The notes below the pieces were generated by a model that did no database searches, had not been told where the DNA came from, and saw only the letters and a program-made list of their open reading frames with translations. The position numbers were made by a program, and so were the translations under genes. A DNA stretch of 64,000 nucleotides from Epiperipatus broadwayi (Eukaryota > Onychophora > Udeonychophora > Euonychophora > Peripatidae), in NCBI GenBank assembly GCA_028023455.1, contig JAQFVV010006305.1, positions 3,277,001 through 3,341,000 on the forward strand, in the 5' to 3' direction. Below, one piece after another: positions 48,040 through 60,700 of this stretch (position 1 is the stretch's first letter; every line of letters starts with the position of its first letter).

Positions 48040-51000
48040 TGTGCCCTTTTCTATAGGCCAGTAATAGTTTATAACGGTCAATTACTAAAAAATTTTAAAT
48101 TTAGAATATGTTCTTTTAATATGGTAATTGTATTAAGTCAATTATATCTTTAAAGTACAATTTGAAGCTAAAGAGAATATGTAGTATATAAAATCATTTA
48201 AAACATAGTTATGAAAAGTTTTAAATATTGTTGCATATGGTTGTAAAAGCTGGTCATATTAAATAACACAGCTATAAATAATTAAAAGTATATTTAATAA
48301 ATTCGATTTTAATAGTTTAAAACTGATAAGTTAATAAATACAGTGTTTAAATTTATAATCATATTTAATAGTCAAAATTAATATAGTATATTTAAAAATA
48401 AACTTTATGATGGTGGAAATTATATCTAGTTCTATATTTTTAAAATTATTCTTCCAAATTTTTTATAATTATTTTATATAATATAATAAGTGTATCAATT
48501 TTATTAGTTTAGGCAGAGAAATAGATTGAAAATCATCTGTCAAAGTTATTAATCATGTGACTTGTATACCATATACTTTCACACACACGCTTGTTTGAAT
48601 TAATAACAAAGTTTAAAATATTTTAAAAGTTATATTATAGAATTGGATGGAATTGTCACCTAGCATAAAATAATAATAAATATTAAGTTAACTATCGTAT
48701 AACATGTTTAAATGATGTAATAAAGGCGAATACAGTTAATAAAAAAATTAAATATTTTATTTAAATAAAAATAGATAAATTGAATATTAAGAAATGGAAT
48801 AAGTTATTAAAAGTTATTTTAAAAGTTATTTAAATGTTTAAATAGTTTTAATAAAATAATAATTTATTTAAAAGTAATATTTTAAATAATATTTTAAGTT
48901 CATTACGTCACAATTTCTAATTTTGAAATTCAATTCTACTATAAACTAAAAATATGTAAATTTGTTCTCAAGCTAAAGTAAGAATTAACCAATAGGAATA
49001 GGTATTCTTACAGACTATAAATATGTTTTGCATGGGGTTATCAGGGGAGATTAATAATGTATTGAAACTGGAGAAAGGTAAATTATAACTATCAAAAAGA
49101 TAATATTTTAAAATTATTATTTTAGTCAATTTTAGCGCTCTCTCATAATTTATTTGCAAAAACTAATTAATATTTTAAAAGTAACTTGCAAAAAAAAAGA
49201 GAGTGTAAACTAAAAAATATTTTAATAATTTCGTTTAACATGCTTTGTTAAATTTTTTAAAGTTCCTTTATCAGTCATATTTTATTTAAAAATTTAACCT
49301 AAACTTCACAATAAAAATGGATATATTGTGGAATAAAATAGATATAAATTGCAATACTGTAAAAATGTTTGGAATATGTATTGATACAGCTTTATTAATG
49401 CATAACCGGAGAACTGTTTTGGTACATAAAAAAAAAAACACAGCTCGGACATTATACGGAGTCTAAAAAATTATATTGAAACGTATTATTTATATGTTTA
49501 TCCAAGATTTATTTTAATAGTAATAAGACAATTGTATATTGCATGAATTATTTTATATAATATTATATCAAAAGGAGTAAAATGTTATATCCTTTCTGAA
49601 GGTAACATTTTTAAAAAATATTTTCAAGAATTTAAGAAAAAACCCAGGAGAATATGTTACAGAAGCGTTTTTTGATATTAAAATATCCGTTCTTAGAATT
49701 ATTTAAAAATGTATTTAGAAAAGATTTGTTTAAAAGTACTTGAAGTGTTTTTTTTATTTTTAAAAGAGATTTATAAAAAATACCAAATGAAAGTTTAAAT
49801 GTATCAAGAAGGAAACATATATAAAAAAGTGAACACATAGTTAAATAAAAGATGGATCCATGGAAATACAAATAGTACTTAAAAGTTTATTGAATATTTT
49901 TTAAAGTTAAATTAGGTGGATTGATGCATCGGATACGCAGAGAATATTGGTAGAGAAGATTAAGAAGCTTCACAGGATTAATTAATATCATGATTTAATA
50001 ATTATCGTCCTAAATACTAAAACCAAGGATTATTTTCTATAAATTTTATTAAATGGATTAATAATTATTTTATTTTAAACTTTAACGTGCTTGGAGGAGA
50101 ACATTTTTAAAAACTCTAGAGAAAACAATAAACATTTTGGACTTATCAGGAACTATCATCAAGAAAATATGTAATTATAGTTTTGATTCCTTTTATTTTG
50201 TTAACCTAGTTTAAATCTAAATTTTTATATAAGATTAGGAAAAACATAAAAACATTAATTTATTAATATTAAAATTTTATAATATAACAATCTAATAATT
50301 TAGCTAAAAATATTTTAATATAAAGTGTATGGGTGTGAATTTTTTTATATCTGCAATGCTCAAGTGGATAAAGGAAGCCTACTGAACATGATGACTAGAT
50401 AAAGGTTATTGGTAATAATAATAACTATTGATAATTTATAATGTATATATTTTTTGTTTTCTTTAGATCATCCATAAATTGGAAGAATGAAGTGTAAAAG
50501 TTTTTTTTTTATTATAGATGTAAACGCATTTTTATACAACATTTTAAAAAACATTATGAGATAGGATTGATTTGAAAATATGCATACGACAATTTTTTTT
50601 ATTTTTTTTTTATTAGTGATATAATCCATTATAACAAATAATTATGTGATTCTTTTAAAATTTTCATGTTATTGGATATTAAAATATTGTCTAAGTAGAT
50701 TGTATATGATTAGACATATAGAATAATGAAGTAAGCAGACTTTTCTTGTGGAACAGCTAGATTGTTTAACTATTAATGAATTTTATTTATTGTTTTGTAA
50801 ATGCAGATAGTTATTTATCGATGTAAGATGTGGAAAATCTTGAGAAATAATGTTGAGATAGTGGCTTGGAAGTACTTAGTGAACAGGAAACCAAGATGAT
50901 GTTTTAAGAAATAGGATGTTATAAGGAATGGAAATAATATTTAGTCTTTATGTGAATATCAGCATAGTTAACAAAGCCCTATGACTGATACACATTTTAT

Positions 51001-51603
51001 TTGGACAGTGTTTATATTTCTTTAAATATTTGATGTTCTAATAAAGCTAAAGAAATAGCTTTAATATCGTCCCTGTACTAGAGGATATTAGGCAGGTAAA
51101 TGTCATACCTCTTCGCACTGTGCCATGATTTTGAAATATGTTAAGAGTAATACTCTAGCTTTCTTCCTTAATCCTATGCATCTGTTTTCGCTATCTTTAT
51201 TTCATGTAACTGCATCATTTAGTAAGATATGTTTAAGAGAAATGATAAATAATTTAGAACTTAGGTTATGCTATCGTTTTGTATAAGATTGGTTTATTTG
51301 CTTAGAAGGAATAGGACGTTATAACTTAAAATTGAAGATCCAAAGTATCCTAAGGAAAGAAAAGAATCATAGAATATATTTTGAATTTTATTTCGGAAAT
51401 GAAATATAAACTTTTTTAAAATAAGGTATCTAAACAAAGATATTTTCTTTAAAGTGATAATAATTTTAAAATGCTTTAGTATTATTTTTTTAAGAGAAAA
51501 ATAAGTATTGCATATTTTAAAATACAATAGTACAAAGTAAATTATCCATATAAAAAGAATTAAAACTTCTTTTATGTTGTTATTTTTAAACAATAAAAAT
51601 TTA
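48040..51603 (-). mobile_element. Giant LTR-like element, copy B, left part
   Basis: Starts TGTGCCCTT after a TA tract and is the reverse-complement counterpart of copy A (27425-31948). The shared start continues through CTRTAGG, GGTCAATTAYTAAAAAATTT, and GTTGTRAAAGCTGGYCATAT. No coding frame. It is interrupted at about 51603/53918 by a Penelope-like insertion. Confidence 0.7.
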
Positions 51604-51905
51604 TTATTATAAGATATAATAAAATATCTATATATACAACAAAAAACATGAAAAAAATAAATTTTCAATAGAAAAGCTTTTTTCGATACATACAATTTGT
51701 ATCTTTTTCAATATGTCTGCTGACGATTACCATTAAATACATATAGCGACATCTATTCATAATAAAACCAACTAAAACAATATCAACATCATTATTTTAC
51801 AAATATATACAATACAACATAAAAATTATATATATTCCTTCATTGAGTATAGGATATTCAAATATACTCAAAAACATATAAAATATATTAATATTGATAT
51901 TTTGC

Positions 51906-52235
51906 CTATCTATCTTTCCATTCATCTAATTTTAGCCAATTATTAGTCAAATTAATTGAACCTTTATAAATGTTCATGCAATTACTACCATTATTTTTAA
52001 TATAACTAGTTTCATATACTTTATGCCTATTAACATTTTTCAAGTAATTTAGTGCAAATATATTTTTAGTACAATCTATTTTATGACCATATTCCAAATA
52101 ATGTATAAACAAAGCGGATTTATCATCTCTCCTATTTATTGCTGCGTTATGTTCTTTAGCTCTTATTTCTAATTGTTTACATGTATGTCCATAGTATACT
52201 CTTTTACAAATACCACATATAATTTTATAAACCAT
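51906..52235 (-). CDS. GIY-YIG endonuclease fragment in the inverted PLE arm
   Basis: An open frame of 109 codons from an internal methionine to the natural stop. It carries MVYKIICGICKRVYYGHT, the GIY-YIG-like N-terminus (VYKI in place of GIY, YYG in place of YIG), a C-x-x-C pair, IRAKEH with the expected catalytic-type arginine, HYLEYGHKIDC, and the C-terminus ending LDEWKDR. PLE nucleases nick DNA to prime reverse transcription. This arm keeps the full C-terminus, which the main copy has lost to a stop codon. It is a passive by-product of integration and has no RT of its own. Confidence 0.8.
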   Translation of the reverse strand: MVYKIICGICKRVYYGHTCKQLEIRAKEHNAAINRRDDKSALFIHYLEYGHKIDCTKNIFALNYLKNVNRHKVYETSYIKNNGSNCMNIYKGSINLTNNWLKLDEWKDR

Positions 52236-52241
52236 TCCCTT

Positions 52242-53615
52242 AGATTATTATTTAATTTTAGTAATTTTATATTACAAAAGTTTAGTAGTTATTTAAATAA
52301 ATGGTTAGCAGAAATATTAGGTTACGGTGAATATTGTATTAAAAACACAGACGATATAGTAGATAAATTAAATAATATACAGGTAAATAGATGTAATAGC
52401 ATTTTTGTAATGGACATTGAAAAAATGTACCCTAGTATCCCAAGAATAAAAAGTATTGAAATATTAATAAAGAAATTTTATGGAAAAATTAAGGATATGA
52501 AAATAGTAAAAATAATTGAAGAATGTTTAATGTTAATACATAATAATTTATATTTTAAATATAATAATAAATATTGGTATATAAATAAAGGATGGGTGAT
52601 GGGTTGTGCTATTAGTGGTTTGATTTCATCAATATTTATTGATGAGTTAGAGATTAATATAGTTAAAAATAGATTGATTAATAAGGATATAACACATTAT
52701 TTTCGTTATGTAGATGATACTTTAATAATTGGTAATAAAAGAATAATAAAACATATGTATAATGATTTTAATAAAAATATATATAATATAAAATTTACAA
52801 TTTCGGAAATTAAACAAAAAATAAAATATTTAGACATAGAGCTTAGTTTAGATGATAATAAAAAAATTGTATTAAAACATTTTATAAAAGAAGATAATAT
52901 GAGGAAAATAATTGCTGTCGATTCACAACAGGCATGGACCCAAAAACTTGCAGTAATTAAAAATTTTAAAATTAAAAATGATAGATATAATACGAATGAA
53001 AATATAGCTAAATTACATAAAGAGCAATTTAAAAATTTATATATTAAATATGGTTATAAAAGTAAATGTATAGATAATATTTTTTATAAAAATAAATATA
53101 ATAGATGTAATAAATCTAATAATAAATGGATAAAAATTTCATATCATCCTAAAATATATAATGCATTATTAAAAAATTATGTAAATAATAAAAAAGATAT
53201 AAATATAGGTTGGGCAAATAGTAAAGATTTGGATAAATTAATAGGTAACTATAAAATAATGGATAATTTAAAATATAAGAAGGGAATGGTTTATAAAATT
53301 ATATGTGGTATTTGTAAAAGAGTATACTATGGACATACATGTAAACAATTAGAAATAAGAGCTAAAGAACATAACGCAGCAATAAATAGGAGAGATGATA
53401 AATCCGCTTTGTTTATACATTATTTGGAATATGGTCATAAAATAGATTGTACTAAAAATATATTTGCACTAAATTACTTGAAAAATGTTAATAGGCGTTA
53501 AGTATATGAAACTAGTTATATTAAAAATAATGGTAGTAATTGCATGAACATTTATAAAGGTTCAATTAATTTGACTAATAATTGGCTAAAATTAGATGAA
53601 TGGAAAGATAGATAG
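52242..53615 (+). pseudogene. Penelope-like reverse transcriptase-endonuclease (truncated, premature stop)
   Basis: Reading is continuous with the inverted arm, so an ATG at 52173 opens the frame, but genuine PLE sequence begins around RLLFNFSNFILQKFSSYLNK. RT motifs follow in order: A, FVMDIEKMYPSIP (about 52404-52442); B, WVMGCAISGL; C, HYFRYVDDTLIIGN with the catalytic YVDD intact; D, IKYLDIELSL. The linker leads to the GIY-YIG domain, VYKIICGICKRVYYGHT, IRAKEHN, YLEYGHKIDC. The N-terminal region and RT fingers are missing by 5' truncation. TAA at 53499-53501 replaces the lysine codon seen in the inverted arm (CATAAA there, CGTTAA here); 37 more codons remain open to TAG at 53613-53615. 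It acts, when intact, in target-primed reverse transcription. Codon use is extremely AT-biased. Confidence 0.88.
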
Positions 53616-53917
53616 GCAAAATATCAATATTAATATATTTTATATGTTTTTGAGTATATTTGAATATCCTATACTCAATGAAGGAATATATATAATTTTT
53701 ATGTTGTATTGTATATATTTGTAAAATAATGATGTTGATATTGTTTTAGTTGGTTTTATTATGAATAGATGTCGCTATATGTATTTAACGGTAATCGTCA
53801 GCAGACATATTGAAAAAGATACAAATTGTATGTATCGAAAAAAGCTTTTCTATTGAAAATTTATTTTTTTCATGTTTTTTGTTGTATATATAGATATTTT
53901 ATTATATCTTATAATAA

Positions 53918-55390
53918 AGTAAATTATGTAAACAATATGCATAGTATATTTTTTGTTTATTGATTAACAGAAATATATTGATGATTACACTTATATCATA
54001 CTAAAGTAAGGCTTAAATAAGAATATTATGATTAGTAAACATTGTGTGATAAATACTAAAATCTAGTACTGAATTTTGGATAATATTTTTGTGTAACATC
54101 TTTGACTTTGCAAGATGAAATTTTTTAATATTTTGAGAAATCCATACTCATTATAAAATTTTGTTTTCTATAGAGTGTTTTTCTAAGTATGAATTTTTAA
54201 AATAAGATAGTTTAATAATATTAAGGATAAAATGCTGTTGCTAATAAAGTAGATAAATATATTTGTAATAAGTTAACCATAATGAGAAACCAAATAAAAA
54301 CCAAATAGTAACATTTTTTTAAAATTTTGTCCTAAATCTAAATAAAGGTATAATTGAAATATAAATTATTTTTTTTATAACCCGGTAGATCAAACTGTAA
54401 AGTAAAAAAGTTAAGGATATCCACTGTAAATAGTGTAAATAAATTGTTTATTTATTTGTTGTTAGTAATAAACTTTGTTAAATTTTGTTATTTCAAAAAT
54501 TTTGTGTCCAAGTTATTTATTTCTCCACATCGCTGCATGAAAACACGATATATGCATAATAATTGAAACAAATATATAATTTTGCACAAAAGATAAATAG
54601 AGAATTATTTTAAGAATTTTAAATATTTTATTGGTATTCATTATAATTAAATAATCATAATCTTACATTATTTATTGGTCATAAATCAGTTATCACAATA
54701 TTATATTAAATTATATGCTATCAGTTGCCACACATATTTTGTTTGTCAGATTATTAAAATGCTACCACGTATTTATCATATCATTACATGAAGATATAAG
54801 ATAATATTATATTATTTCATTATTTTATTATGGTAATAAAATTATAGTAAAAAGAAAAGATATACAGAATTAGTTAAACAATGAAGAATATTATTACTGT
54901 TATTTATTATTATTAGTTTCAGTGTAGTAGATTATGACATAAAATCCCTTCTCATATTTTACTACCGTATTTTTAAATTAATTTAGAATAAACTTTATGA
55001 ACCTGAGATCATTTTATTGAGCTAGATTATTAAATAGAAGATTAAGATTTAATTATTAGTTTAGTCTTAGTGAGTGGAAGTTATTAAAGTCTAAGAATAC
55101 TATGAGTTTGTTATTTAAAATAGTAATAAAGGGGGGATAGTGTTCTTATGCCATTGAGGTAGTATCCTGTGGGATATTGGCTCAATGTAATCTATCTTGT
55201 CACCTGTATTTTCACTTCAAGTCTCATGAAAATATTAAATATTTATTTAATTTATTTTTATAAACTGAACCTTATTCGTATTTTTTTAAATTTGAGCTAG
55301 TGAAATATTTTTAATTTTAATGCTGAATATTTTAGTTATTAATTATTAACTGAGATAGAACCTGATTTATTTTATATTGTATACTATTCT
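53918..55390 (-). mobile_element. Giant LTR-like element, copy B, right part
   Basis: Continues the homology with copy A after the PLE insertion, for example ATTTCTCCACATCGCTGCATG near 54520, TTTATTGGTCATAA near 54673, and GTGTTCTTATGCCATTGAGG at 55140, as far as GAACCTGATTTATTTTATATTGT near 55385. The GGGTACA terminus expected from copy A is not preserved, so the right boundary is approximate. No coding frame. Confidence 0.65.
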
Positions 55391-55599
55391 GAAGTGAAGA
55401 TACATACGAGATGAAGGTTAGATTATGGCCTCCAATGTGGTTGGCATGATGTGTAGTGGAGCTACTCATAGACAAGCTTAGAATATATATATATATATTA
55501 ATAGTCAAGGGAATATATATATATATATTAATAGTCAAGGGATGGCTGAATTTGTATTAAGATACAATGTAATTTACTTATTCTGAATGCTCCCATATA

Positions 55600-55709
55600 T
55601 ATGTAACTAGCAGGATTTGAACTCAGGATTTTCAGTCCTTTCACTTTCCACTTTATCTCAAGAAACTGATACACATGACCACATAATGTGAAAAAGATAC
55701 ATAATCCCA

Positions 55710-55751
<42 letters not shown>

Positions 55752-56050
55752 GGCACAATATATATATATATATATTTCATGCAAAATTAGCACTAATTAG
55801 TTAGGCCAGATCACAACCTACCACACATATATGCAGTCAGTGTTTGGTTTATATTAAGATAGCAATTCCTCAAACTTTATATGAAGAAGCTTCAATCTAC
55901 TCACCCTTGCAACTATTCAACCTTTTATTTCATTGAAAATCCAATGATGGAATGCTCAAAGCCCTTATTGGAATTGATATTACAGTCATAACCATAAAGA
56001 TACTATGTCAATCTAACCCATCATATTATTGAACCATTATGTTTCCATAT
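55600..56050 (-). repeat. Family 2 ribozyme repeat, decayed, split by (TA)n expansion
   Basis: Aligns with the copy at 47640-48030 on both sides of a TA expansion at about 55693-55775. The ribozyme core is degenerate (CTAATTA in place of CTGATGA). Inside the TA expansion sits AAAAGGGCACA at 55747-55757, which matches the terminus of the giant LTR-like element. Confidence 0.7.
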
Positions 56051-56205
56051 ACTATAAGAAAATAATAAATTTAACAATAACAAGCTATTATAAACAATCC
56101 TTAAATCCACAGAAGTACTTTTGGGTAATTTCTTAAACTTGCCTAAACTGCCATTAAATTAAAAAAAAAATGAAGTGGAAGCAAATGTTATCAATTCAAA
56201 TCCCA

Positions 56206-56905
56206 TGAATCTCATATTTTAATGTTAGCAGCTTGTCTATTTATTAAATGCATTTTATTCCTATTTGTAAAAATTGCCTTCTTAATTTTTCTTTTTATTA
56301 TGGTTTCTCTCTTCATGAAGAATTTTCACATTTTCAAAATCAAATTTAAATTTATATTTACATGTTTTTTCATGATCAAAAAAAAAAAAAAACTGAAGGA
56401 GACATTAAATCACCATTATTTTTAGTTTTTACATGCTTATATAAAAATTCATGCTCCCTCAATCTCTTCTCAATACTGCACTTACATTCACATATATATA
56501 ATAACATACAATCACAAAAAATTTGATATATGACATTACTTTTCTGCTTGACAGGTATGACATCCTTAGAATTATTGACTAATTTATTAATATTGTTTGG
56601 AATGTAGAATGAAACATTAAACACTTTCTTTAAAAAATTTCACTTGTGGATTTAAAATTAATGGGATATTCATTGTTTACTATTAATCTTCATTTCCTTT
56701 AAACCATTATAACTTTTTTTAAATTGACATAAAGTATTGCTTATTTGTTCCATTTTATAACCAAAATCAAGCAATTCCTTTGCAAATATCTCAATATTTT
56801 TCAGTTTATCACTTTGATAATGACATAATTTTTCATTACGAAACAAAAAAATCTAAAACTTGCCATCTTATGCATAATTGGTACTTTTTATTTACAATTT
56901 ATATA
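56206..56905 (-). pseudogene. PLE linker and GIY-YIG endonuclease (main copy, decayed)
   Basis: Minus-strand reading with frameshifts gives NEKLCHYQSDKLKNIEIFAK, then ELLDFGYKMEQISNTLCQFK, then FNVSFYIPNNINKLVNNSKD, then KSNVIYQIFCDCMLLYICEC, then SIEKRLREHEFLYK. VIYQIFCDC is the GIY-like strand with the C-x-C-type pair, LYICE the YIG-like strand (G changed to C), RLREHE the catalytic arginine and conserved histidine. A poly-A run and a shift interrupt it near 56387. The tail ends LINRQAANIKI near 56222. Confidence 0.7.
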
Positions 56906-56959
56906 TCCCCTTTTTTGCAGTAGCTTAATTATTAATTTATAATTTAATATTAATAAATT

Positions 56960-57310
56960 AGTCAATAATTCTAAGGATGTCATACCTGTCAAGCAGAAAA
57001 GTAATGTCATATATCAAATTTTTTGTGATTGTATGCTGTCATATATAGGTGAATCTAGGTGCAGTATTGAGAAGAGATTGAGAGAGCATGAATTGTTATA
57101 TAAGCCTGTAAAAAATAAAAATAATGGTGATTTAATGTCTCCTTCAGTTTTCTTTGATCACGAAAAAACATGTAAATATAAATTTAAATTTGATTTTGAA
57201 AATGTGAAAATTCTTCATGAAGAAAGAAACCATAAAAAAAAAAAAATTAAGGAGGCAATATAAATAGAAATAAAATGCATTTAATAAACAAACAAGCTGC
57301 TAACATTAAA
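56960..57310 (+). pseudogene. PLE GIY-YIG endonuclease (inverted-arm copy)
   Basis: The open frame includes INKLVNNSKDVIPVKQKSNV, then IYQIFCDCMLSYIGESRCSI, then EKRLREHELLYK, then SVFFDHEKTCKYKFKFDF, then ENVKILHEERNHKKKKIKEA. Here the YIG motif is intact, unlike the main copy (YIC). A poly-A expansion after the KKKK stretch shifts the frame and gives a stop at 57261; the natural tail, LINKQAANIKI, continues out of frame. Confidence 0.72.
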
Positions 57311-57559
57311 ATACGAGATTCATGGATTTAAATTGATGACGTTTGCTTACACTTCATTTTTTTTTAATTTAATGGCAATTGAGGCAGGTTTAAGAAATTA
57401 ACTGAAAGTACTTCTGTGGATTTAAGGATTGTTTATAATAGTTTGTTACCCTTAAATTTATTATTTTTATTATAATTTTATTTTAATTAACAGACATTAT
57501 ATATATATATTAATAGTAACAGACATTATATATATATATTAATAGTAGAAAGATGAGCT

Positions 57560-57710
57560 GAACTTATAAGATATATGAAATATGTATATTGGGAATCTTG
57601 TATCTTTTTTGCATGTATGTGGTTAAGTATATTATTTTTTTTGCTTAAGATGGAGTCAAGGATGAATGGACTGAAAATCCTGTGTTCCAATATTAATAAT
57701 AAGTAAATAT
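57560..57710 (+). repeat. Family 2 ribozyme repeat fragment
   Basis: ATATGAAATATGTATATTGGGAATC, with the GAAA box and TTGG arm, followed by the GACTGAAAATCCTGTGTTCCAA tail, aligns with other family 2 copies. The CTGATGA core is lost. Confidence 0.6.
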
Positions 57711-60700
57711 TTGAAGAACTACATTATACAAATGACAATAGATTAATAAAAATAGTGTTAAAGTGAATTAGGTGAGTAGAACAACAAAACTTTTATAATA
57801 AACAAGTTATTTGAGAATTTTTTCTATATAGTATATGAGTACATAAACATGCACATAATTATGAGGGTTAAATAAATAATCAGATGGTTTATTGCTTGGA
57901 AGATCATATATGAATTTGAACATTGGAGTAATAATCTATAGACTTTGAATTCCAGAATCTGCCACATTTCCATTGTATAAATCATGTAGGGCATTATGAG
58001 GGGTGGGAAAAAAGAACAGACTAGTTGGGTAGAAAAAAAGAAATAGAATTATATAAATGAATAAAAATGATTTAGAATTATATAAAAATATATGACGTAT
58101 GAATTATTATATGATAACACAAGAGTAAGCTTATCGTAATTTGGTACAAGAACAGAATCTTGTAATCTCAAGGAAAAAAGTAAAATAGAATAAAGAATCT
58201 GTTTTATAAAAAAAATCAGAGGAAAAAACTGAACAATGATTCTGCGAATGTAGAATATCCAAAAGAAAATAAAGATAAATTAAATGGAGATATAAAAAAA
58301 AAAACATAAAAGTTTTTGTTGACAACATTATATCATGATAGGAAATATGAGGATAAAATGATACTGGAAATAACAAAACAGCTTTTATTAAAATAGAATG
58401 AGAAATATATATATACATATCAGTGCTGGGAGAATGACTTAATATTTTTTATTTTATTTCTTGTTTCGCAGATAGCAATATTAAAAAAAAAAAAGATAAT
58501 TTCACAATGATATAAATTTTTTTAAAGGAACTAATTGTTTAACTTAGCTAACAAAATCTCTCTGACCTAAGCACAACATCTTTTGACTTCATCTAAAAAG
58601 CCACTTTATATTACATCAAATTGTCTACTTCCACTATTGAGCAGTGAGCCTGCTCAATGGTAGTCAAATTGGTGAAAGTACTTGAGAAATGTAAAACTGC
58701 AAAATAATGTGAGTTCTCTGCAACTAAATAAATGTCTAACAATAAAATGATTATTATTTATGGCGAAAAATGTTTTTGTATTAAGTTATTAAAACTAATT
58801 TCAATTTTTCTAATAGATTATATTAGTTGCAAAAAACTATAAAGTACAATTAAAATTTTTCTAAATTACGATTTAAAAGTTCTTAAAAAATTCTATTAAA
58901 GGAACATTGATAAAAAAACAGTTATGACAGGACTTTATTCTTTGTTTGATTCAAACAAAGTATTAATTGCTAATTCAAACGAAGTTATTTTCTTTATATT
59001 AAGTCAAAATAGATGTAATGGCAATAATGCATTGTGTTTAAGGATTGACATTTATTTATGGTGGGGAGTAATTTGTCACTGAAAAATTTCTAATATGTTT
59101 AGATACATTAAAGCTTTAATAATGCATCCTTGTGATATCATTATAATTCATAAATTCAAAACAAGAAAGTAGATACATTTTATTTTTTAACAGTTATAAA
59201 CAATAAGCTATTTTATATCACTATAAATAATGAGCATTTATTTTTAAATGACCAAACATTAAATATTTAGATATTAACATAATTGACACACTAATTAACT
59301 TAGTAAACAAAATTTTATATATTATCCTTTTATATATAACTCCAAATTTTATTTAAAAATTATATACACGATTGCCTAAAACATATGAAAATGGAATAAT
59401 GCACGGATTATCAGAGATTAATTAATACAAAGTAAACTGTGGATATAGTTTGCTTGTGATGCAGTTAAGTTTACTATTAATAATTTTAATCGGACACATA
59501 AATTATTTTTACTGCTGATCAAATATGCAACGTTTTATGAATGCAAGCACTTCACAGAGCAATCACATCCTAGTAATGTATTTGATGTGATTGTTCTGTT
59601 AAGCATTTTTAAAATTTACTAATATAAACTATTTTATTCCTAAGATGAGTATTTGTATATTATTTTCATCATCATATGTGTGATGTTATGTATGTAACTC
59701 ATAAGTGTTAAATCCTTTTGAATATTTAAATGTCATGGCAAATTATTTTTTGTTATCTGAATTTTATTGTATCACTAACTGATGATTCAAATTCAGATGA
59801 CAAATAATTTGTCACCACTGACAATAATTTAAAACAAGATTGTGAAGATATATGCTTTAGAATTTTAAAACATTGACCCATTGTTAGTAGACTAATAATT
59901 TAAGTTACTTTATTGCTATTGTTTACTATTTTTGGAACTAAAAGCATTTCAAAATCCATTAGTTATTATAATTTAAATAACTTGAAGCATTCAAAAATAT
60001 ATATGAACCATCAATTCTTTCCTTTATAAAATGTTTTAGCATAAAATTATTTCAGAGAATCAAAATGTTAAAATAGTGTTTTATTGTGTAGAAACAACAA
60101 ACATTCTAGAAGTCATAAACTTTTAAATGTTATCTGTATTCTCATAAATCAAAAATTACATTGAAGACGTCATAAAAATGGAAATATTGTTAGAATCATA
60201 TTGACTTTTCATATGATTTAAAAAATTAATCCGATTCCCTCCTTACAAAATATTTAAATTATATATATATATAACATTGTCCTTGTAAAGAGAAATACCA
60301 TGATAGAGTGTTGAGCATCAACTAAACTTGTCCACTATCTGTGGTTTGAATGTGAGCATTTTCAAATAACTGAAGATAATAAATAATTTAAGGTTTCTCT
60401 TTTAGGGAATTGCTTTATATTCAATAAATATAACTAGTCATTGAACATTGTTTAAAAAATAAACATCTAGTATTCTTCTTAGATAGAAAATAAAGCAAAA
60501 TTTAAAACAACATCACTAAAATCTTCATTGTATAGTGCTTCTCACTAAGCTGTCCAACTAATAAATTTTTAGCTCAGCATATGAGAAGACACTATAAAGT
60601 TTAAATATGTTATTGATTTTTAAAATTAAAAATAAATTTATTTAAATAATGTGGTTGGGCTTATAAACAATACACTTTATTTACATGTATACATTGAACT

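Larger units (their letters stand above)
51604..53917 (+). mobile_element. Penelope-like element, 5'-truncated, with inverted 3' end on its 5' side
   Basis: Arms of about 638 bp, 51604-52241 (inverted) and 53280-53917, are near-identical reverse complements. Each spans the endonuclease coding end and the 3' non-coding region. Between them lies RT-coding sequence on plus. This inverted-partial plus truncated-full layout is the known integration form of Penelope elements. The element lies inside copy B of the giant LTR-like element. TAAACAATA occurs at 51587-51595 and 53929-53937 and could be a target duplication, but it is separated from the arms by ~10 bp, so this is uncertain. Confidence 0.9.
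56062..57475 (-). mobile_element. Second Penelope-like element remnant with inverted 3' end
   Basis: The main copy runs minus from about 56905 to 56062; an inverted copy of its last ~525 bp lies at about 56947-57475 on plus. Arm ends share GGATTGTTTATAATAG-TTGTTA. This is the same layout as the PLE at 51.6-53.9 kb, but it is a different subfamily and more truncated, with no RT motif left. Confidence 0.8.

Noticed and set aside
51294-51695. 133-codon minus-strand frame rich in F, I and L
   Set aside because: Lies across the boundary of the giant element and the PLE arm; it is a by-product of AT-rich sequence.
51714-51724. CTGACGA in the inverted PLE arm (and on minus at 53801-53795), possible PLE-encoded hammerhead
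   Set aside because: No GAAA follows at a suitable distance, stem II does not form, and the motif is antisense to the element, whereas PLE hammerheads are on the sense strand.
58638-58660. Perfect 9-bp hairpin ATTGAGCAG/CTGCTCAAT as a possible microRNA precursor or terminator
   Set aside because: The stem extends only about 12 bp with wobble, too short for a microRNA precursor, and there is no gene context.
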